A DNA stretch of 64,000 nt from DATAPD01 sp036265385 (GCA_036265385.1 DATAPD010000015.1:496001-560000); one strand, 5' to 3'. Counted from the first letter of the stretch, positions 1 to 9,502 are shown. Numbers and translations: made by a program. Notes: generated by a model from the letters alone, not told the origin.

Positions 1-1
1 G

Positions 2-679
2 AAATTCTGGCTCGATTGGGACTGGCAAGCCGCCGAAGCCGCCTACCGCAATGCGATTCGTCTGGATCCAAGCTACTCCCTAGCCCACCGAATGCTAGGA
101 ATCTTGTTGGCTTGCAAGCGCGAGGACGCGGAGGCCAGAGCCGAGATGACGCGAGCGCGAACACTCGATCCGCTCGATGCCATGCATCACGCCTTGTCAG
201 CCCAAGTTGCTTTCTTCACGCGGGACTACTCCGGAGCAATAGATCATGCACGCCAGTCGATCATTACCCTGTCTAATTTTTGGATCGGCTATTACCAGAT
301 GGGGCAAGCATACGAACAACAGGGCGACTACCCGAGAGCACTCGACGTACTCCGCAAAGCAGAAGACTTCGGTAGCGGAAATAGCAAGGTCATCTCGCTC
401 CGCGCGTACGTGCTCGCAAAATCAGGACAAACGGAGCAAGCGCTGGCGGCTGTAGACAAGATGCAGAAGTTAAGTGAGGAACGATATTTTCCACCCTATG
501 CGATTGCGCTCGTCCACGCGGGCATGGGAGATGCGGATCTTGCGTTTAAGTTGTTAGAGCAGGCACTCGAGTGTCACGATGTCCATCTCGCGTTATTGCC
601 AGCAGATCCGAAGTGGGACTCATTTCGCTCCGACGTTAGATTTTTGAGATTGTTAGAGGGCAGCGGTCTGCCGCATTGA
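2..679 (+). CDS. TPR-repeat protein, C-terminal part (5' truncated by window edge)
   Basis: The frame is open from base 2, so the start lies outside the window. The 225 visible residues are consecutive tetratricopeptide helical hairpins: the pattern A-x-x-A-Y-x-x-A-I-x-L-D-P recurs at roughly 34-residue spacing (for example AAYRNAIRLDPSYSLAH near the left edge). The C-terminus, with LLPADPKWDSFRSDVRF, is the usual ending of large Acidobacteriota proteins in which a winged-helix or protein-kinase domain precedes the TPRs. That family assignment is inference, because the N-terminal domain cannot be seen. The TPRs would mediate protein-protein contacts. The gene converges on mglA, with about 165 bases between them in which I see no clear element. 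Confidence 0.85.
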   Translation, partial: KFWLDWDWQAAEAAYRNAIRLDPSYSLAHRMLGILLACKREDAEARAEMTRARTLDPLDAMHHALSAQVAFFTRDYSGAIDHARQSIITLSNFWIGYYQMGQAYEQQGDYPRALDVLRKAEDFGSGNSKVISLRAYVLAKSGQTEQALAAVDKMQKLSEERYFPPYAIALVHAGMGDADLAFKLLEQALECHDVHLALLPADPKWDSFRSDVRFLRLLEGSGLPH

Positions 680-844
680 ACTTTACGAACAAAGTAGAAA
701 TGTTTACCCCAGCATCGATGTGATAATCGCCATTTCGTCACCGGCCTGCTCAAGGGAAATTGTGTTCCCGTCAACTCTTCGCAGTGATACCTGATTTGCA
801 AAGCGAGAAACGTTCTAGCGGGAATTGGTCAACGGAAACCGCGA

Positions 845-1432
845 CTACCCACCCTGCTTCAATTCCGTAAGCACCTGGCGGGCGATCTCTTTAAGCGTAT
901 CGAACACGCCGTGTCCCTGGAATGCCACGGCTTCGATCAGTGGTTCATTTTTGCGACGGAGATCTTTTGCGAGTTTGTCGACGGGCAACACATTCGGAAG
1001 GTCGCGCTTATTGAGTTGGAGCACGTAGGGAATTTTGTTGAAGTCGTAACCGTGCTCTTTCAAGTTCGACATCAAGTTCTCAAGCGCTTCCACGTTCGCG
1101 TCCATACGCTCTTCCTGCGAATCGGCGACGAAAACAATGCCGTCTACACCGCGCAGAATGAGCTTGCGGCTTGCGTCATAGAAAACCTGTCCGGGGACTG
1201 TGTAGAGGTGGATACGCGTTTTAAATCCACGCACCGAACCCAGATCGAGAGGCAAGAAGTCAAAAAACAGAGTTCGATCCGTTTCGGTCGCCAGCGAAAT
1301 CATCTTGCCCTTTTGCTGGTCCGCCGTCTTTTGGAAGATCCACTGAAGGTTGGTCGTCTTGCCGCCCAAGCCGGCTCCGTAATAGACGATCTTGCAGTTG
1401 ATCTCTCGGGCTGCAAAATTAATAAAACTCAA
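845..1432 (-). CDS. mglA: MglA-type small Ras-like GTPase
   Basis: A 195-residue GTPase of the bacterial MglA family, which sets cell polarity for type IV pilus or gliding motility. Visible motifs: P-loop GAGLGGKT (residues 19-26), the atypical G3 motif TVPGQ (78-82) that replaces the Ras DTAGQ, and NKRD (141-144). Arg53 and Gln82, which complete the active site in characterised MglA proteins, are both present. I choose the TTG at 1432: it gives the canonical N-terminus MSFINFAAREI and follows a GAGGAAA ribosome site by a few bases. An upstream GTG at 1477 would add 15 residues with no family match. No mglB (roadblock GAP) gene is adjacent. The pil operon at 45-51 kb is the likely motility machine it controls. 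Confidence 0.93.
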   Translation of the reverse strand: MSFINFAAREINCKIVYYGAGLGGKTTNLQWIFQKTADQQKGKMISLATETDRTLFFDFLPLDLGSVRGFKTRIHLYTVPGQVFYDASRKLILRGVDGIVFVADSQEERMDANVEALENLMSNLKEHGYDFNKIPYVLQLNKRDLPNVLPVDKLAKDLRRKNEPLIEAVAFQGHGVFDTLKEIARQVLTELKQGG

Positions 1433-1621
1433 GGATTTCCTCAAACACACTCTGGCCGTGCTCGACGTCTTGAGCACACCAGCAGAAAATGATTGCTGAA
1501 TTACTGCTAGGTTTTATACCACAGGGGTCGTCGTTACCGGACGTTACCGCGGTTACCAAAGGTGGGCAGCAGCGCACTGAAAGTACGGGGGTTCGGCAAT
1601 CCCCTGCGATCGGTCCAACTG

Positions 1622-3037
1622 CTAGCGAGGCAGAGGGGCCGGATAATACCCATCCTTCGCGTAAATCTTTAAGTCTGGCCGCCCAACACGCACTTCAATC
1701 TCACGGTATGCCGTGCTCGGCGTCGATCGGGTTGAATATCCAAGTGTGTACTGATTCCGGGCATCCCCGAACACGCGGGCGTACATGGCTTCAATATCCT
1801 GGCGCGAAAACTCGTTGAAGATTTCCCCGCCTGTGGCCGAGCAGAACTTCGGCAGGATGTTGCTGAAGCCGGCGAAGCCGGTTTTAGGAATGTGGATCTT
1901 TTGCAGCTTGTTGTAGACGGGAATAGCTGCCCCACCCACACCCAAACCGTACACCTGGATCTCATTGGTGAGCAGCACCTTCAACACATCCTTGTAGCTA
2001 GCGGTGCTGCCGTATTCACGCCCATCACTGATCACGAAGATTACCTTCCGTCGCGTGCGATCACGCTTACTGAGGTCGACCGCAGCCATCAGGATCGCGT
2101 CGTTCAGTACGCGCGCCACCTTCGGCGGCGTGGACACGATCACTCCTCCAGGATCGATGGGACGCCCATTCACAATCGGACCTGAGTTACTCATTGGACC
2201 GCTCGTTACCGGAGGTCCGTTATTCGCTCCTCGCTCGCCTTTGATCTGGCTCAGCTTCGCTGTGATCTGTTGATTGACGACACTGAAAGTGGAAACTCGA
2301 CTGGAGCGCGCGCTAAAGGTATAGAGCGCGATTTCGTCATAGGGAGTGAACGCTCCCGCCAATGCCGTATAGGTCTGGTTCACCTTCTGCACCGTCACGT
2401 CCTGCATACCCATGTCGATGACCACAGCCGCAGACAATGGAAAGGGATCGCTGGTAAAGAACTTCAGCTGCTGCTTCACACCGTTTTCGTAAACGGCAAA
2501 GTCCTTGGGCAGAAGCCCTTCTACCATTCTTCCCTGGAAATCTTTGACCGTGACAGGGACAACCACGAAGTTCGTGCTCACTCGGAAGGTTGGCAGATCA
2601 TCCCGTGAAGTTGATGTGCCATCCGGAACACTCCCTGCCGGAACCGTTTTGATGGGCGGCATCTTCGGAGGCTGAGAATCGGGCTGGCTTGGCGTGTTTT
2701 CGGTTGCTGATGGCTGATCCACTGCGGGAGGCTGGTCCAGTGAACTAGGCGTAGTCGTATCCTTCGCCGGTGGAATATCTTTGGCCGGCTGATCACTGCG
2801 AGGCGCGCTTTGTCCCTCCGGTATATCCGGCTGAGGCTTGGCTGGTGGTGGAGGAGTCGAGGGGAACGGCTGGACCGGCTTACTGGCGGAAGGAGCATCC
2901 GGAATGTCCTGCGGCTGTTGCGCCTGCGCTATCTTAAGGCAACAAACAACGGCCAAAATTGCAATTCCCAAGGGACGCCAGCGAACATTTCCCGAACTAC
3001 GGTGCACGGTCGTTCTCCCCTGCCGCAAAAATCCCAT
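1622..3037 (-). CDS. VWFA-related Acidobacterial domain protein, proline-rich, secreted
   Basis: A 471-residue exported protein with a hydrophobic signal segment (GIAILAVVCCLKIAQAQ, about residues 25-41), a Pro/Ser/Gln/Asp-rich linker to about residue 145, and a von Willebrand factor A-like domain of the Acidobacterial type. The N-terminal part of the domain, with VPVTVKDFQGRMVEGL followed by FAVYENGVKQQLKFF, is the family hallmark. The metal-site region is degenerate (VVIDMGMQD instead of DxSxS). The ATG at 3037 follows AAGGGG by 8 bases; a GTG at 3046 is possible. It is divergent from a paralogue at 3119. Function in the family is unknown; adhesion or surface interaction is inference. Confidence 0.88.
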   Translation of the reverse strand: MGFLRQGRTTVHRSSGNVRWRPLGIAILAVVCCLKIAQAQQPQDIPDAPSASKPVQPFPSTPPPPAKPQPDIPEGQSAPRSDQPAKDIPPAKDTTTPSSLDQPPAVDQPSATENTPSQPDSQPPKMPPIKTVPAGSVPDGTSTSRDDLPTFRVSTNFVVVPVTVKDFQGRMVEGLLPKDFAVYENGVKQQLKFFTSDPFPLSAAVVIDMGMQDVTVQKVNQTYTALAGAFTPYDEIALYTFSARSSRVSTFSVVNQQITAKLSQIKGERGANNGPPVTSGPMSNSGPIVNGRPIDPGGVIVSTPPKVARVLNDAILMAAVDLSKRDRTRRKVIFVISDGREYGSTASYKDVLKVLLTNEIQVYGLGVGGAAIPVYNKLQKIHIPKTGFAGFSNILPKFCSATGGEIFNEFSRQDIEAMYARVFGDARNQYTLGYSTRSTPSTAYREIEVRVGRPDLKIYAKDGYYPAPLPR

Positions 3038-3118
3038 CCCATCCACCCCTTGGGATGCTTGCAGTCAATGATTTGGTGCATCTAACCTACACGATAGACT
3101 AGCAAATCACATCTGAGA

Positions 3119-4135
3119 ATGGCCTTCATGCCCTCTTTTTGCTCACGCCTTTTCTGTCACTTAGTCTTGCTCGCCACCGTTTTCCCATTAGCTTCCGGAC
3201 AAGCGTCTTCGGCGCCCCAGAATAGTTCCCAAGACGACCAGTCGATGGAAACCCTCAAAGTCGACGTTAACGTCGTCCAGCTCTTTTTCAATGTGAAGGA
3301 CAAAAAGGGCGGTTTGATCCCCAACCTCAACAAAGATGACTTTGAAATCCTCGAGGACGGAAAACCGCAGACGATCAAATACTTCAAAGCCGAATCCGAC
3401 TTGCCCTTGACCCTCGGCATCCTCATCGATGCCAGCGGCAGTCAGCAGCATGTTCTGCAGATTGAAAAAGAAGTCGGCGGACAGTTCCTGCAGGAAATAT
3501 TGCGTCCGAAAGACGAAGCGTTCGTTCTCAGTTTTGACGTGAACGTCGACCTGCTGCAGGACTTCACGAACTCAATCAGCCGCCTGAAAGACGCGCTCAA
3601 TAGTGCCAAGATCAACACGGGGGTCGGTGGCGGGGTCATGATGCCCGGACCAGTACCTACTTCGAACCCGCGCGGAACATTGCTCTACGACGCCATTTAT
3701 CTTGCCGGTCATGATCAACTCGCTCATGAAGTCGGCCGGAAGGCGATGATTATCCTTACTGACGGCGAAGACCAGGGAAGCCAGCTGCGTATCAAGGACG
3801 CCATCGAGGCGGCGCAGAAATCCGATTCGATCGTTTATGTGCTCCTGATCGCCGACCGCGGTACTTGGGGTGGTTTTGGTGAAGGCGAGATGAAGAAGCT
3901 CTCCAACGAAACGGGCGGCCGCGTGATCGATGTTGGAAACAAGTTCGAAAAACTCAAAGCCGCTTTTGACCAGATCGCAATGGAGTTACGCAGCCAATAT
4001 AACGCTGGCTACACCCCTACCAATAAAGAGCGCGACGGCACGTTTCGGAAAGTCGAGATTAAAACCAAACAGAAGGATTACAAGATCCAATCACGTAGCG
4101 GCTACTACGCGCCCAAGGGAAGGCCGTCCAGTTAG
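3119..4135 (+). CDS. VWFA-related Acidobacterial domain protein, secreted
   Basis: A 338-residue paralogue of the divergent neighbour, without the proline-rich linker. It has a signal peptide (about residues 9-28, ending near LASGQASS), then the domain with VVQLFFNVKDKKGGLIPNL, FEILEDGKPQTIKYF and a recognisable MIDAS-like ILIDASGSQQ, so this copy keeps the D-x-S-G-S metal motif that the other copy has lost. The C-terminus (RSGYYAPKGRPSS) is typical of the family. A second ATG three codons in (3128) is an equally good start. Export to the periplasm or surface is expected. Ligand and partner are unknown. Confidence 0.9.
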   Translation: MAFMPSFCSRLFCHLVLLATVFPLASGQASSAPQNSSQDDQSMETLKVDVNVVQLFFNVKDKKGGLIPNLNKDDFEILEDGKPQTIKYFKAESDLPLTLGILIDASGSQQHVLQIEKEVGGQFLQEILRPKDEAFVLSFDVNVDLLQDFTNSISRLKDALNSAKINTGVGGGVMMPGPVPTSNPRGTLLYDAIYLAGHDQLAHEVGRKAMIILTDGEDQGSQLRIKDAIEAAQKSDSIVYVLLIADRGTWGGFGEGEMKKLSNETGGRVIDVGNKFEKLKAAFDQIAMELRSQYNAGYTPTNKERDGTFRKVEIKTKQKDYKIQSRSGYYAPKGRPSS

Positions 4136-4197
4136 TCTCGGACAGCCTCAGTCAAGCGGTCTGCCTCGCATCTATAGAGATCGGACTGGCACTACAA

Positions 4198-4743
4198 TTG
4201 ATTGGTATGCCGTTACTGCGTCCGAAAAAGGTCTACACGGAAGAAGAGTTGTATCAATATGCCATCGGCGCGCTCGGGCGGCGTATGCGCTCCGTCGCAG
4301 AACTCAAGCGGCTCCTCCGCAACAAAGTCGAGGCAGACACGGAATTCGGCCAGACTCTTGTTGAGTTGATCATCCGTCGTCTGAAGGATCAGGGATACCT
4401 CAATGACGCCAACTATGCTGCCGCTTATTCCTCTTTTCGGCGTGACAATGAAAAGTTCGGACGTATGCGTGTGGTCACGGAATTAAAAGCGCGCGGCGTT
4501 CACGGTGAAGTAATCGAAAAAGCAGTTTCCGCCGCTTATGACGAGGTGAGTGAAGAGAAGCAAGCCCGTGCCTACCTCAGGCGCAAGCGGCTCGAAAAAC
4601 CTTCCACTCAGAAAGAGAGCGCCCGAATTTTTCGACAGCTGATGCGGGCCGGTTTTGCCTCTAAAACCATATTCAAGATTTTGAAGCAATGGGATGTGGA
4701 CGACGAAACCTTAACCGCGCTGGAGAGCGAAACGCCAGAATAG
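4198..4743 (+). CDS. recX: RecX regulatory protein
   Basis: A 181-residue RecX-family protein, which binds RecA filaments and limits RecA activity in recombination and SOS repair. It is built from three-helix modules: YTEEELYQYAIGALGRRMRS then ELKRLL, the middle module with LKDQGYLNDANYAAAYSS, and a C-terminal module around IFRQLMRAGFASKTI. recA is not next to it. The first in-frame start is TTG at 4198 and the alternative is ATG at 4207; neither has a clear Shine-Dalgarno. A TACAAT hexamer at 4193-4198 resembles a -10 box, which would make an mRNA starting near the ATG almost leaderless (inference). It converges with mutY, 13 bases apart. Confidence 0.9.
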   Translation: MIGMPLLRPKKVYTEEELYQYAIGALGRRMRSVAELKRLLRNKVEADTEFGQTLVELIIRRLKDQGYLNDANYAAAYSSFRRDNEKFGRMRVVTELKARGVHGEVIEKAVSAAYDEVSEEKQARAYLRRKRLEKPSTQKESARIFRQLMRAGFASKTIFKILKQWDVDDETLTALESETPE

Positions 4744-4756
4744 GCATTCCTGATTT

Positions 4757-5749
4757 TCAAAGCACATTCAGTTTTTTGAGGATTTTGCGCGCGAGGCCAG
4801 TGAGCGGAATTGCATTCAACTTGCTGTGAGAGACCCAACTCCCTTTCATCGTTCTGCGGACAACCAACTCCACCACGCTCACGGTGTAGTCCGTTGTCGT
4901 GATGGAATGACGCACCGTGCAAATGGACTTCGAATCGTTTTGATTTGCACTGACTTCGGGGAGTTCCCACATCCCGGGCATCAGAGAACTCGTCGCGGGT
5001 CGCTGCACGAGCCAAATTTGACCTAGCCGCGAGGCGAAGCCGTAAGAGATATCTCGTTTGTTCTGGCGGCTCGCCTTTTTCGCCGCAACACCTTCCCCCC
5101 GAGTGGCGCATAGCGAAGTGATCGGACATAGCAGACACTGTGGTGCGCGCGGCGTGCACACTATCGCGCCCAGCTCCATCATCGCTTGATTGAAATCGCC
5201 CGGATGCTGCTGCGGGAGCCAACTCTGTGCCGTTTGCCAAGTCTCTTGCTGCGAAACGGCTCGTCCCAGAACGCGGCAGACTACTCGCTCCACGTTGCCA
5301 TCCACGACAGCGACTGGTTCATCGAAAGCCATGCTTGCAATCGCCGCGGCCGTGTAACGGCCGATGCCGGGGAGCGCTTGTAATTCCGCAGCACTCGATG
5401 GGAACTCGGCCTTGTGTTCGTCAACAACCTTTTTCGCGGCCTCGTGGAGCATGCGAGCCCGTCGATAGTAGCCAAGACCGCTCCAGGCAGCGAGCACGGT
5501 CTCCAATGGCGCTTCCGCAAGTGCACCGACTGTCGGAAACTGCGTCAGGAACCGACGATAGTGCTCTAGGACCGCGTTGACGCGGGTTTGCTGCAGCATG
5601 ATTTCCGAAATCCAAATGTGGTATGGATCGCGGCTGGCGCGCCAAGGTAGCTCACGGCGATGCGCGTGATACCAGCGCAGCAAGTTTCTCCGGAAAGCGA
5701 TATTGAACTTGTTTCTCGGCGATTTAGTTTCCGCGGCGAGTTGCATCAT
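4757..5749 (-). CDS. mutY: A/G-specific adenine DNA glycosylase
   Basis: MutY removes adenine mispaired with 8-oxoguanine. The 330-residue reading shows the catalytic Glu49 in SEIMLQQT, the helix-hairpin-helix LPGIGRYTAAAI, catalytic Asp150 in VAVVDGNV, and the [4Fe-4S] cysteines C-x6-C-x2-C-x5-C at residues 198-214. A shorter C-terminal NUDIX-like oxoG-recognition domain follows (WLVQRP and PGMWELPE are visible). I choose the ATG at 5749, 13 bases after the malQ stop; the longer open frame (to 5824) would overlap malQ and adds no family sequence. It is cotranscribed with malQ by spacing and has no strong ribosome site of its own, so translational coupling is likely. Confidence 0.92.
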   Translation of the reverse strand: MMQLAAETKSPRNKFNIAFRRNLLRWYHAHRRELPWRASRDPYHIWISEIMLQQTRVNAVLEHYRRFLTQFPTVGALAEAPLETVLAAWSGLGYYRRARMLHEAAKKVVDEHKAEFPSSAAELQALPGIGRYTAAAIASMAFDEPVAVVDGNVERVVCRVLGRAVSQQETWQTAQSWLPQQHPGDFNQAMMELGAIVCTPRAPQCLLCPITSLCATRGEGVAAKKASRQNKRDISYGFASRLGQIWLVQRPATSSLMPGMWELPEVSANQNDSKSICTVRHSITTTDYTVSVVELVVRRTMKGSWVSHSKLNAIPLTGLARKILKKLNVL

Positions 5750-5762
5750 CGAAGTTCGCGAC

Positions 5763-7301
5763 TCAAGCCACGAAGTCCTGTGCAGGCACCGATTCGATCG
5801 GAGTTGGCAGGCGATCCGAGACATCGGTCAATTCCGCCAGCTTTCGCGCGAGCGCGTCGGTCAGCATCGGTCGCTCGAAACGCCAACGCCAATTGCCATT
5901 GTCCACGCTGGGAACATTCATGCGCGCCTCGCTGCCCAACCCCAGGACATCCTGTAGCGGGACGACACAAAGGCTCGCCACCGATCCAAATGCCGCCCGG
6001 ATCATCGCCCAATGGATACCATCATCCGCTTTCCCCAGGTAGGACATGGCATGCTCCTGTTCCTGGGCAGACGCGCCATCCTTCCACCAGCCCACGATCG
6101 TGTCATTGTCGTGTGTTCCGGTATAGACGACTCGATCACGAGTAAACATATGAGGCAAGTAAATGTGCGCGCCACGATCTCCAAAACCAAATTGCATGAC
6201 TGCCATCCCAGGGATCTCGAACCGCTCGCGCAACTTGTGCACTTCGGGAGTGATGTAGCCCAAGTCTTCTGCAAAAAATGGCAGGCCGCCGAGCGATTCA
6301 CGCAGAGCAATAAAAAGATCGTCGCGTGGGCCGTCCACCCATTTTCCGTTAATAGCATTCTCGTCGGCGGCGGGGATCTCCCAGTACTGTTCAAACGCCC
6401 GAAAGTGATCGAGGCGAACGTAGTCGCAGGTACGCACAGCCCAGCGCATGCGAGCGACCCACCACCGAAAACTGTCCTGTTTCATCACGTCCCACCGGTA
6501 GAGCGGACTTCCCCATCGCTGTCCAGTTTTGCTGAAGAAATCCGGAGGCACGCCGGCTACGACTGTTGGCGCGAGCTTTTCATCCAGAAAGAACAATTCT
6601 GGATTCGTCCAAACATCCGCGCTATCGAAGTTCAGAAAAATCGCGATGTCGCCGACAATCCGCACGGCTCGACTCGCGCAGTATGCGCGTAATGCGCTCC
6701 ATTGCTCCCAGAACGCAAACTGCACGGCACGACGAACAGTTAATTCTTGCGAGAGTTCTTCACGCACTCGCGCTAGCGCATCTGGTTCGCGGCGCATAAA
6801 TTCGATCGGCCACTGGTTCCATGACACGCGCCCGTGTCGCGCGTGCAAAGCGTCAAACAATACAAACTCGTCAAGCCACCACGCATTCTCCGAACAGAAC
6901 GCTTCAAATCTGGTGCGTGCGTTCCCGCTTGCAGATGAAACGAAATTGCGTGCCGCCTCGAATAGCGACGGCATCTTGCGGCGAAAAAGCGTTGCGTAAT
7001 CGACAGCCCCGACATCCGAGGACAAGTCAGCGATACGTGCACCATCCAACCACCCATGCTCAACCAGCCGCTCGAGACTGATCAGTAGCGGATTTCCGGC
7101 AAACGCCGAGGTCGAGGAATACGGGGAATGTCCGTAACCGAGTGGCCCGAGGGGCAAAACTTGCCAAAGCGCCTGCTTCGCAGATGAGAGGAAGTCTGCA
7201 AACTCGTAAGCAGCCGGGCCGAGGTCGCCAATCCCTCCCTGCGAGGGCAACGAAGTGGGATGTAAAAGGATCCCGCTGGCGCGCACAAACGACATATTCA
7301 T
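5763..7301 (-). CDS. malQ: 4-alpha-glucanotransferase (amylomaltase, GH77)
   Basis: A 512-residue cytoplasmic GH77 enzyme that transfers maltooligosyl groups between alpha-1,4-glucans during glycogen or maltodextrin turnover. The N-terminal family signature RASGILLHPTSLPS and QVLPLGPLGYGHSPYSSTS is intact. Catalytic residues are in place: nucleophile Asp298 in VRLDHFR, acid/base Glu345 in FFAEDLG, and Asp398 in GTHDND. Length matches the short (Thermus-type) amylomaltases. TAGGATCA precedes the ATG. It is the first gene of a short malQ-mutY unit; the upstream 7302-7385 gap holds the terminator of the preceding PpiD-like gene. Confidence 0.96.
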   Translation of the reverse strand: MNMSFVRASGILLHPTSLPSQGGIGDLGPAAYEFADFLSSAKQALWQVLPLGPLGYGHSPYSSTSAFAGNPLLISLERLVEHGWLDGARIADLSSDVGAVDYATLFRRKMPSLFEAARNFVSSASGNARTRFEAFCSENAWWLDEFVLFDALHARHGRVSWNQWPIEFMRREPDALARVREELSQELTVRRAVQFAFWEQWSALRAYCASRAVRIVGDIAIFLNFDSADVWTNPELFFLDEKLAPTVVAGVPPDFFSKTGQRWGSPLYRWDVMKQDSFRWWVARMRWAVRTCDYVRLDHFRAFEQYWEIPAADENAINGKWVDGPRDDLFIALRESLGGLPFFAEDLGYITPEVHKLRERFEIPGMAVMQFGFGDRGAHIYLPHMFTRDRVVYTGTHDNDTIVGWWKDGASAQEQEHAMSYLGKADDGIHWAMIRAAFGSVASLCVVPLQDVLGLGSEARMNVPSVDNGNWRWRFERPMLTDALARKLAELTDVSDRLPTPIESVPAQDFVA

Positions 7302-7321
7302 TGATCCTACATCACACGTAA

Positions 7322-7363
7322 CAAAAAAAGCTGCTACTCAGGAGATCATCCGAAGTGGCAGCT
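7322..7363 (-). terminator. Intrinsic terminator of the PpiD-like gene
   Basis: On the minus strand a 10-bp stem (AGCTGCCACT pairing with AGTAGCAGCT, one G-T wobble) is followed at once by seven T residues. It lies 22 bases downstream of the stop codon of the SurA/PpiD-like gene. Confidence 0.8.
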
Positions 7364-7385
7364 GTTTCCAAAAACGTTGCGTGTT

Positions 7386-9371
7386 CTACATTCCTTGCTC
7401 GCCCGCTGAGCGTGTGAGTGCCTTCATCTCCTGTTCATTGATCTTAATCTTTCCAGCTTTCTCCATCTGCTGGCGAAGATTGCTGATGAACAAACCGAAC
7501 AGCTCGTTCTGGCGATTCTGTACCAATGAGTCGCGGACTTGATCTTTCTTTGCGGCGTAATCGGCATCAGTCGGCTCTTCTTTCTGCAAGATCGCCAACA
7601 CCACGCCCGAGGAACCCAGGTTGATCGGTCCGCTGATCTCCCCTTGTTTCATACCGAAAGCGACACTCGCAGGACCACTCATCGATCCAATGTCAGGAAC
7701 CTGTCCGTCGGGCAATACGAACTCACTCGTCTTAACAGTGGCCCCCAATTCCTTGGCTGCTTTCTTGAGATCGTGCGATGTCTTTGCGCGATCGGAAAGT
7801 TCTTGCGTCTTCTGCGTCAGAAGAACGCCGGAACGCTCGTTCTTAAATTCAGTTTCGACCCGTGAACGAATCTCTTCGAACGTGGGCGTGGCGGGCGGAT
7901 GAATGCCGAGCACTTCGTACACAGCAAGACCGTTCGTGAATGCAACGACATCCGGCGGTGCTTTCTCTTTCGCGTTGAATACCGCCTCCATGAACTGAGG
8001 CGCATTCCCGACGCCCGGTACGCTCTCATCTCGAGAGAAAAAGTCAGTTGTGACAACAGCCATTCCCTGCGCTGCGGCAGCCTTGTCCAAACCGTCCGCA
8101 CGGGCTTGCTTTACGAGCGTGTTGGCCTCGTTTTCAGCTGCGCGTTGTGCTTTCTGCTGCTTGATCACAGGCTCGAGCTGCTCTTTCACTTCGTCGAGCG
8201 TTTTCATGTGCGGCTCGTGCTTGTCCTCGACTCGGATGATATGGAAACCGAAACTGCTCTTTACCAGATCGCTGACTTGCCCCTTCGGGAGTGAAAACGC
8301 AGCCTTCTCAAATTCCGGGACGGTGCGCCCACGACCGATAAATCCGAGCGATCCGCCACTCTTTGCGCTCCCCGGATCGTCAGAATACTTTTCCGCCAGT
8401 TTCGCGAAATCACCACCGCTACGCACCTGCTTGAGTACGTCTTCGGCTTTCACCCGCGCTGCTTCGACGGCCTTGTCATCAACCTTTCCGTCCGCGCCCG
8501 GAGCCGGCGTTTTGATCAGGATGTGGCTGACCTTTACTTCTTCAGGAACGCGGTATTCGTCACGATGTTGATCGTAGTAAGCCTGCAACTCTTCTCGCGT
8601 AACCTGTGTCTTGGCGCTGATCTTATCCAGATCGACGACAACATAACGAGCTTTGCGCTTTTCCGGAATCGAGTTGTTATACGAAGCCTTGTTGCGTTCG
8701 TAAAAGGCTTTGAGTTCCTGGTCTGTCGGATGAAGTCCCTTCTGCAGGTCCTGCTGCGTCAACACCGCGTATTCAAATTTTACTTTCGTGTTCTGACGTT
8801 CGAATTCCTGTTTGATATCGGAGTCAGAAACACTTGCACTCCCACTGATCAACGCCTGTAATTTGCGCATCAGCAGTTCGTCGCGCACGGTCTCTTCGAA
8901 TCGAGCAGGAGTCAGGTTGTTCTGACGCAGTAGCTCTTCGTATTGCGCCTGGCCGATAAACTTGCCGCCGGGAAAAAACGTTTGCGAGTACCGGCCATTT
9001 TGCAGGTCATCGCGCACTTCTTCATCACTGACTCGAAACCCAAGTCGCTGCGCCTCAGCTACAAGAGCCTTCCGTGAAATCAGCTGCTCAGCCGCACGTG
9101 ATGCAAAAAACGGCAGCAGCATCGAGGCCTGCGCGGACCCCCGTGGAAACTGCTGCTGTAACAAGATACGGGCCTGATCCTGTACTTCGTTGACACTCAC
9201 GGGTTCGCCGGCAACGGTTGCCACGACGCCCTGTCCTGGGCGTCCCCCGAGAAAATCCGAGCCTAGACCGCCCGGAATAAGTGTGATCACCATGGCCCCG
9301 CAGAAGACCAGTAGAATCCCGCTGAGCACAATTTTCTTCACCGGGCCAGGGGTTTGCAGAAATCGAATCAT
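7386..9371 (-). CDS. PpiD/SurA-like membrane-anchored peptidyl-prolyl isomerase
   Basis: A 661-residue inner-membrane-anchored periplasmic folding factor. One N-terminal membrane helix (about residues 12-34, KKIVLSGILLVFCGAMVITL) is followed by a SurA-type N-terminal chaperone region, a parvulin (PPIC) rotamase domain at about residues 279-383 (VSHILIKTP, then SGGSLGFIGRG and FGFHIIRVEDK), and a long helical C-terminal half, the PpiD architecture. The ATG at 9371 is chosen because GGAG lies 11 bases upstream and MIRFLQTPGPVKKI is the usual start; the frame extends 23 codons further without support. It is a single-gene unit with its own terminator at 7322-7363. Confidence 0.9.
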   Translation of the reverse strand: MIRFLQTPGPVKKIVLSGILLVFCGAMVITLIPGGLGSDFLGGRPGQGVVATVAGEPVSVNEVQDQARILLQQQFPRGSAQASMLLPFFASRAAEQLISRKALVAEAQRLGFRVSDEEVRDDLQNGRYSQTFFPGGKFIGQAQYEELLRQNNLTPARFEETVRDELLMRKLQALISGSASVSDSDIKQEFERQNTKVKFEYAVLTQQDLQKGLHPTDQELKAFYERNKASYNNSIPEKRKARYVVVDLDKISAKTQVTREELQAYYDQHRDEYRVPEEVKVSHILIKTPAPGADGKVDDKAVEAARVKAEDVLKQVRSGGDFAKLAEKYSDDPGSAKSGGSLGFIGRGRTVPEFEKAAFSLPKGQVSDLVKSSFGFHIIRVEDKHEPHMKTLDEVKEQLEPVIKQQKAQRAAENEANTLVKQARADGLDKAAAAQGMAVVTTDFFSRDESVPGVGNAPQFMEAVFNAKEKAPPDVVAFTNGLAVYEVLGIHPPATPTFEEIRSRVETEFKNERSGVLLTQKTQELSDRAKTSHDLKKAAKELGATVKTSEFVLPDGQVPDIGSMSGPASVAFGMKQGEISGPINLGSSGVVLAILQKEEPTDADYAAKKDQVRDSLVQNRQNELFGLFISNLRQQMEKAGKIKINEQEMKALTRSAGEQGM

Positions 9372-9502
9372 GTTCTTGAGACTCCAGAGTGGTTGGGAGA
9401 AACTTTGATTATAAACCAGCCCATGTCGCAGAGCTCTCAACGAACCTTACTTCAAGACCCTCGGTGAGATGTCGAACGGAATCAACTCACACTGCACAAC
9501 CG

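Noticed and set aside
911..1492. 193-codon plus-strand frame opposite mglA
   Set aside because: It is a reverse-strand shadow of a strongly recognised GTPase gene and has no recognisable protein character.
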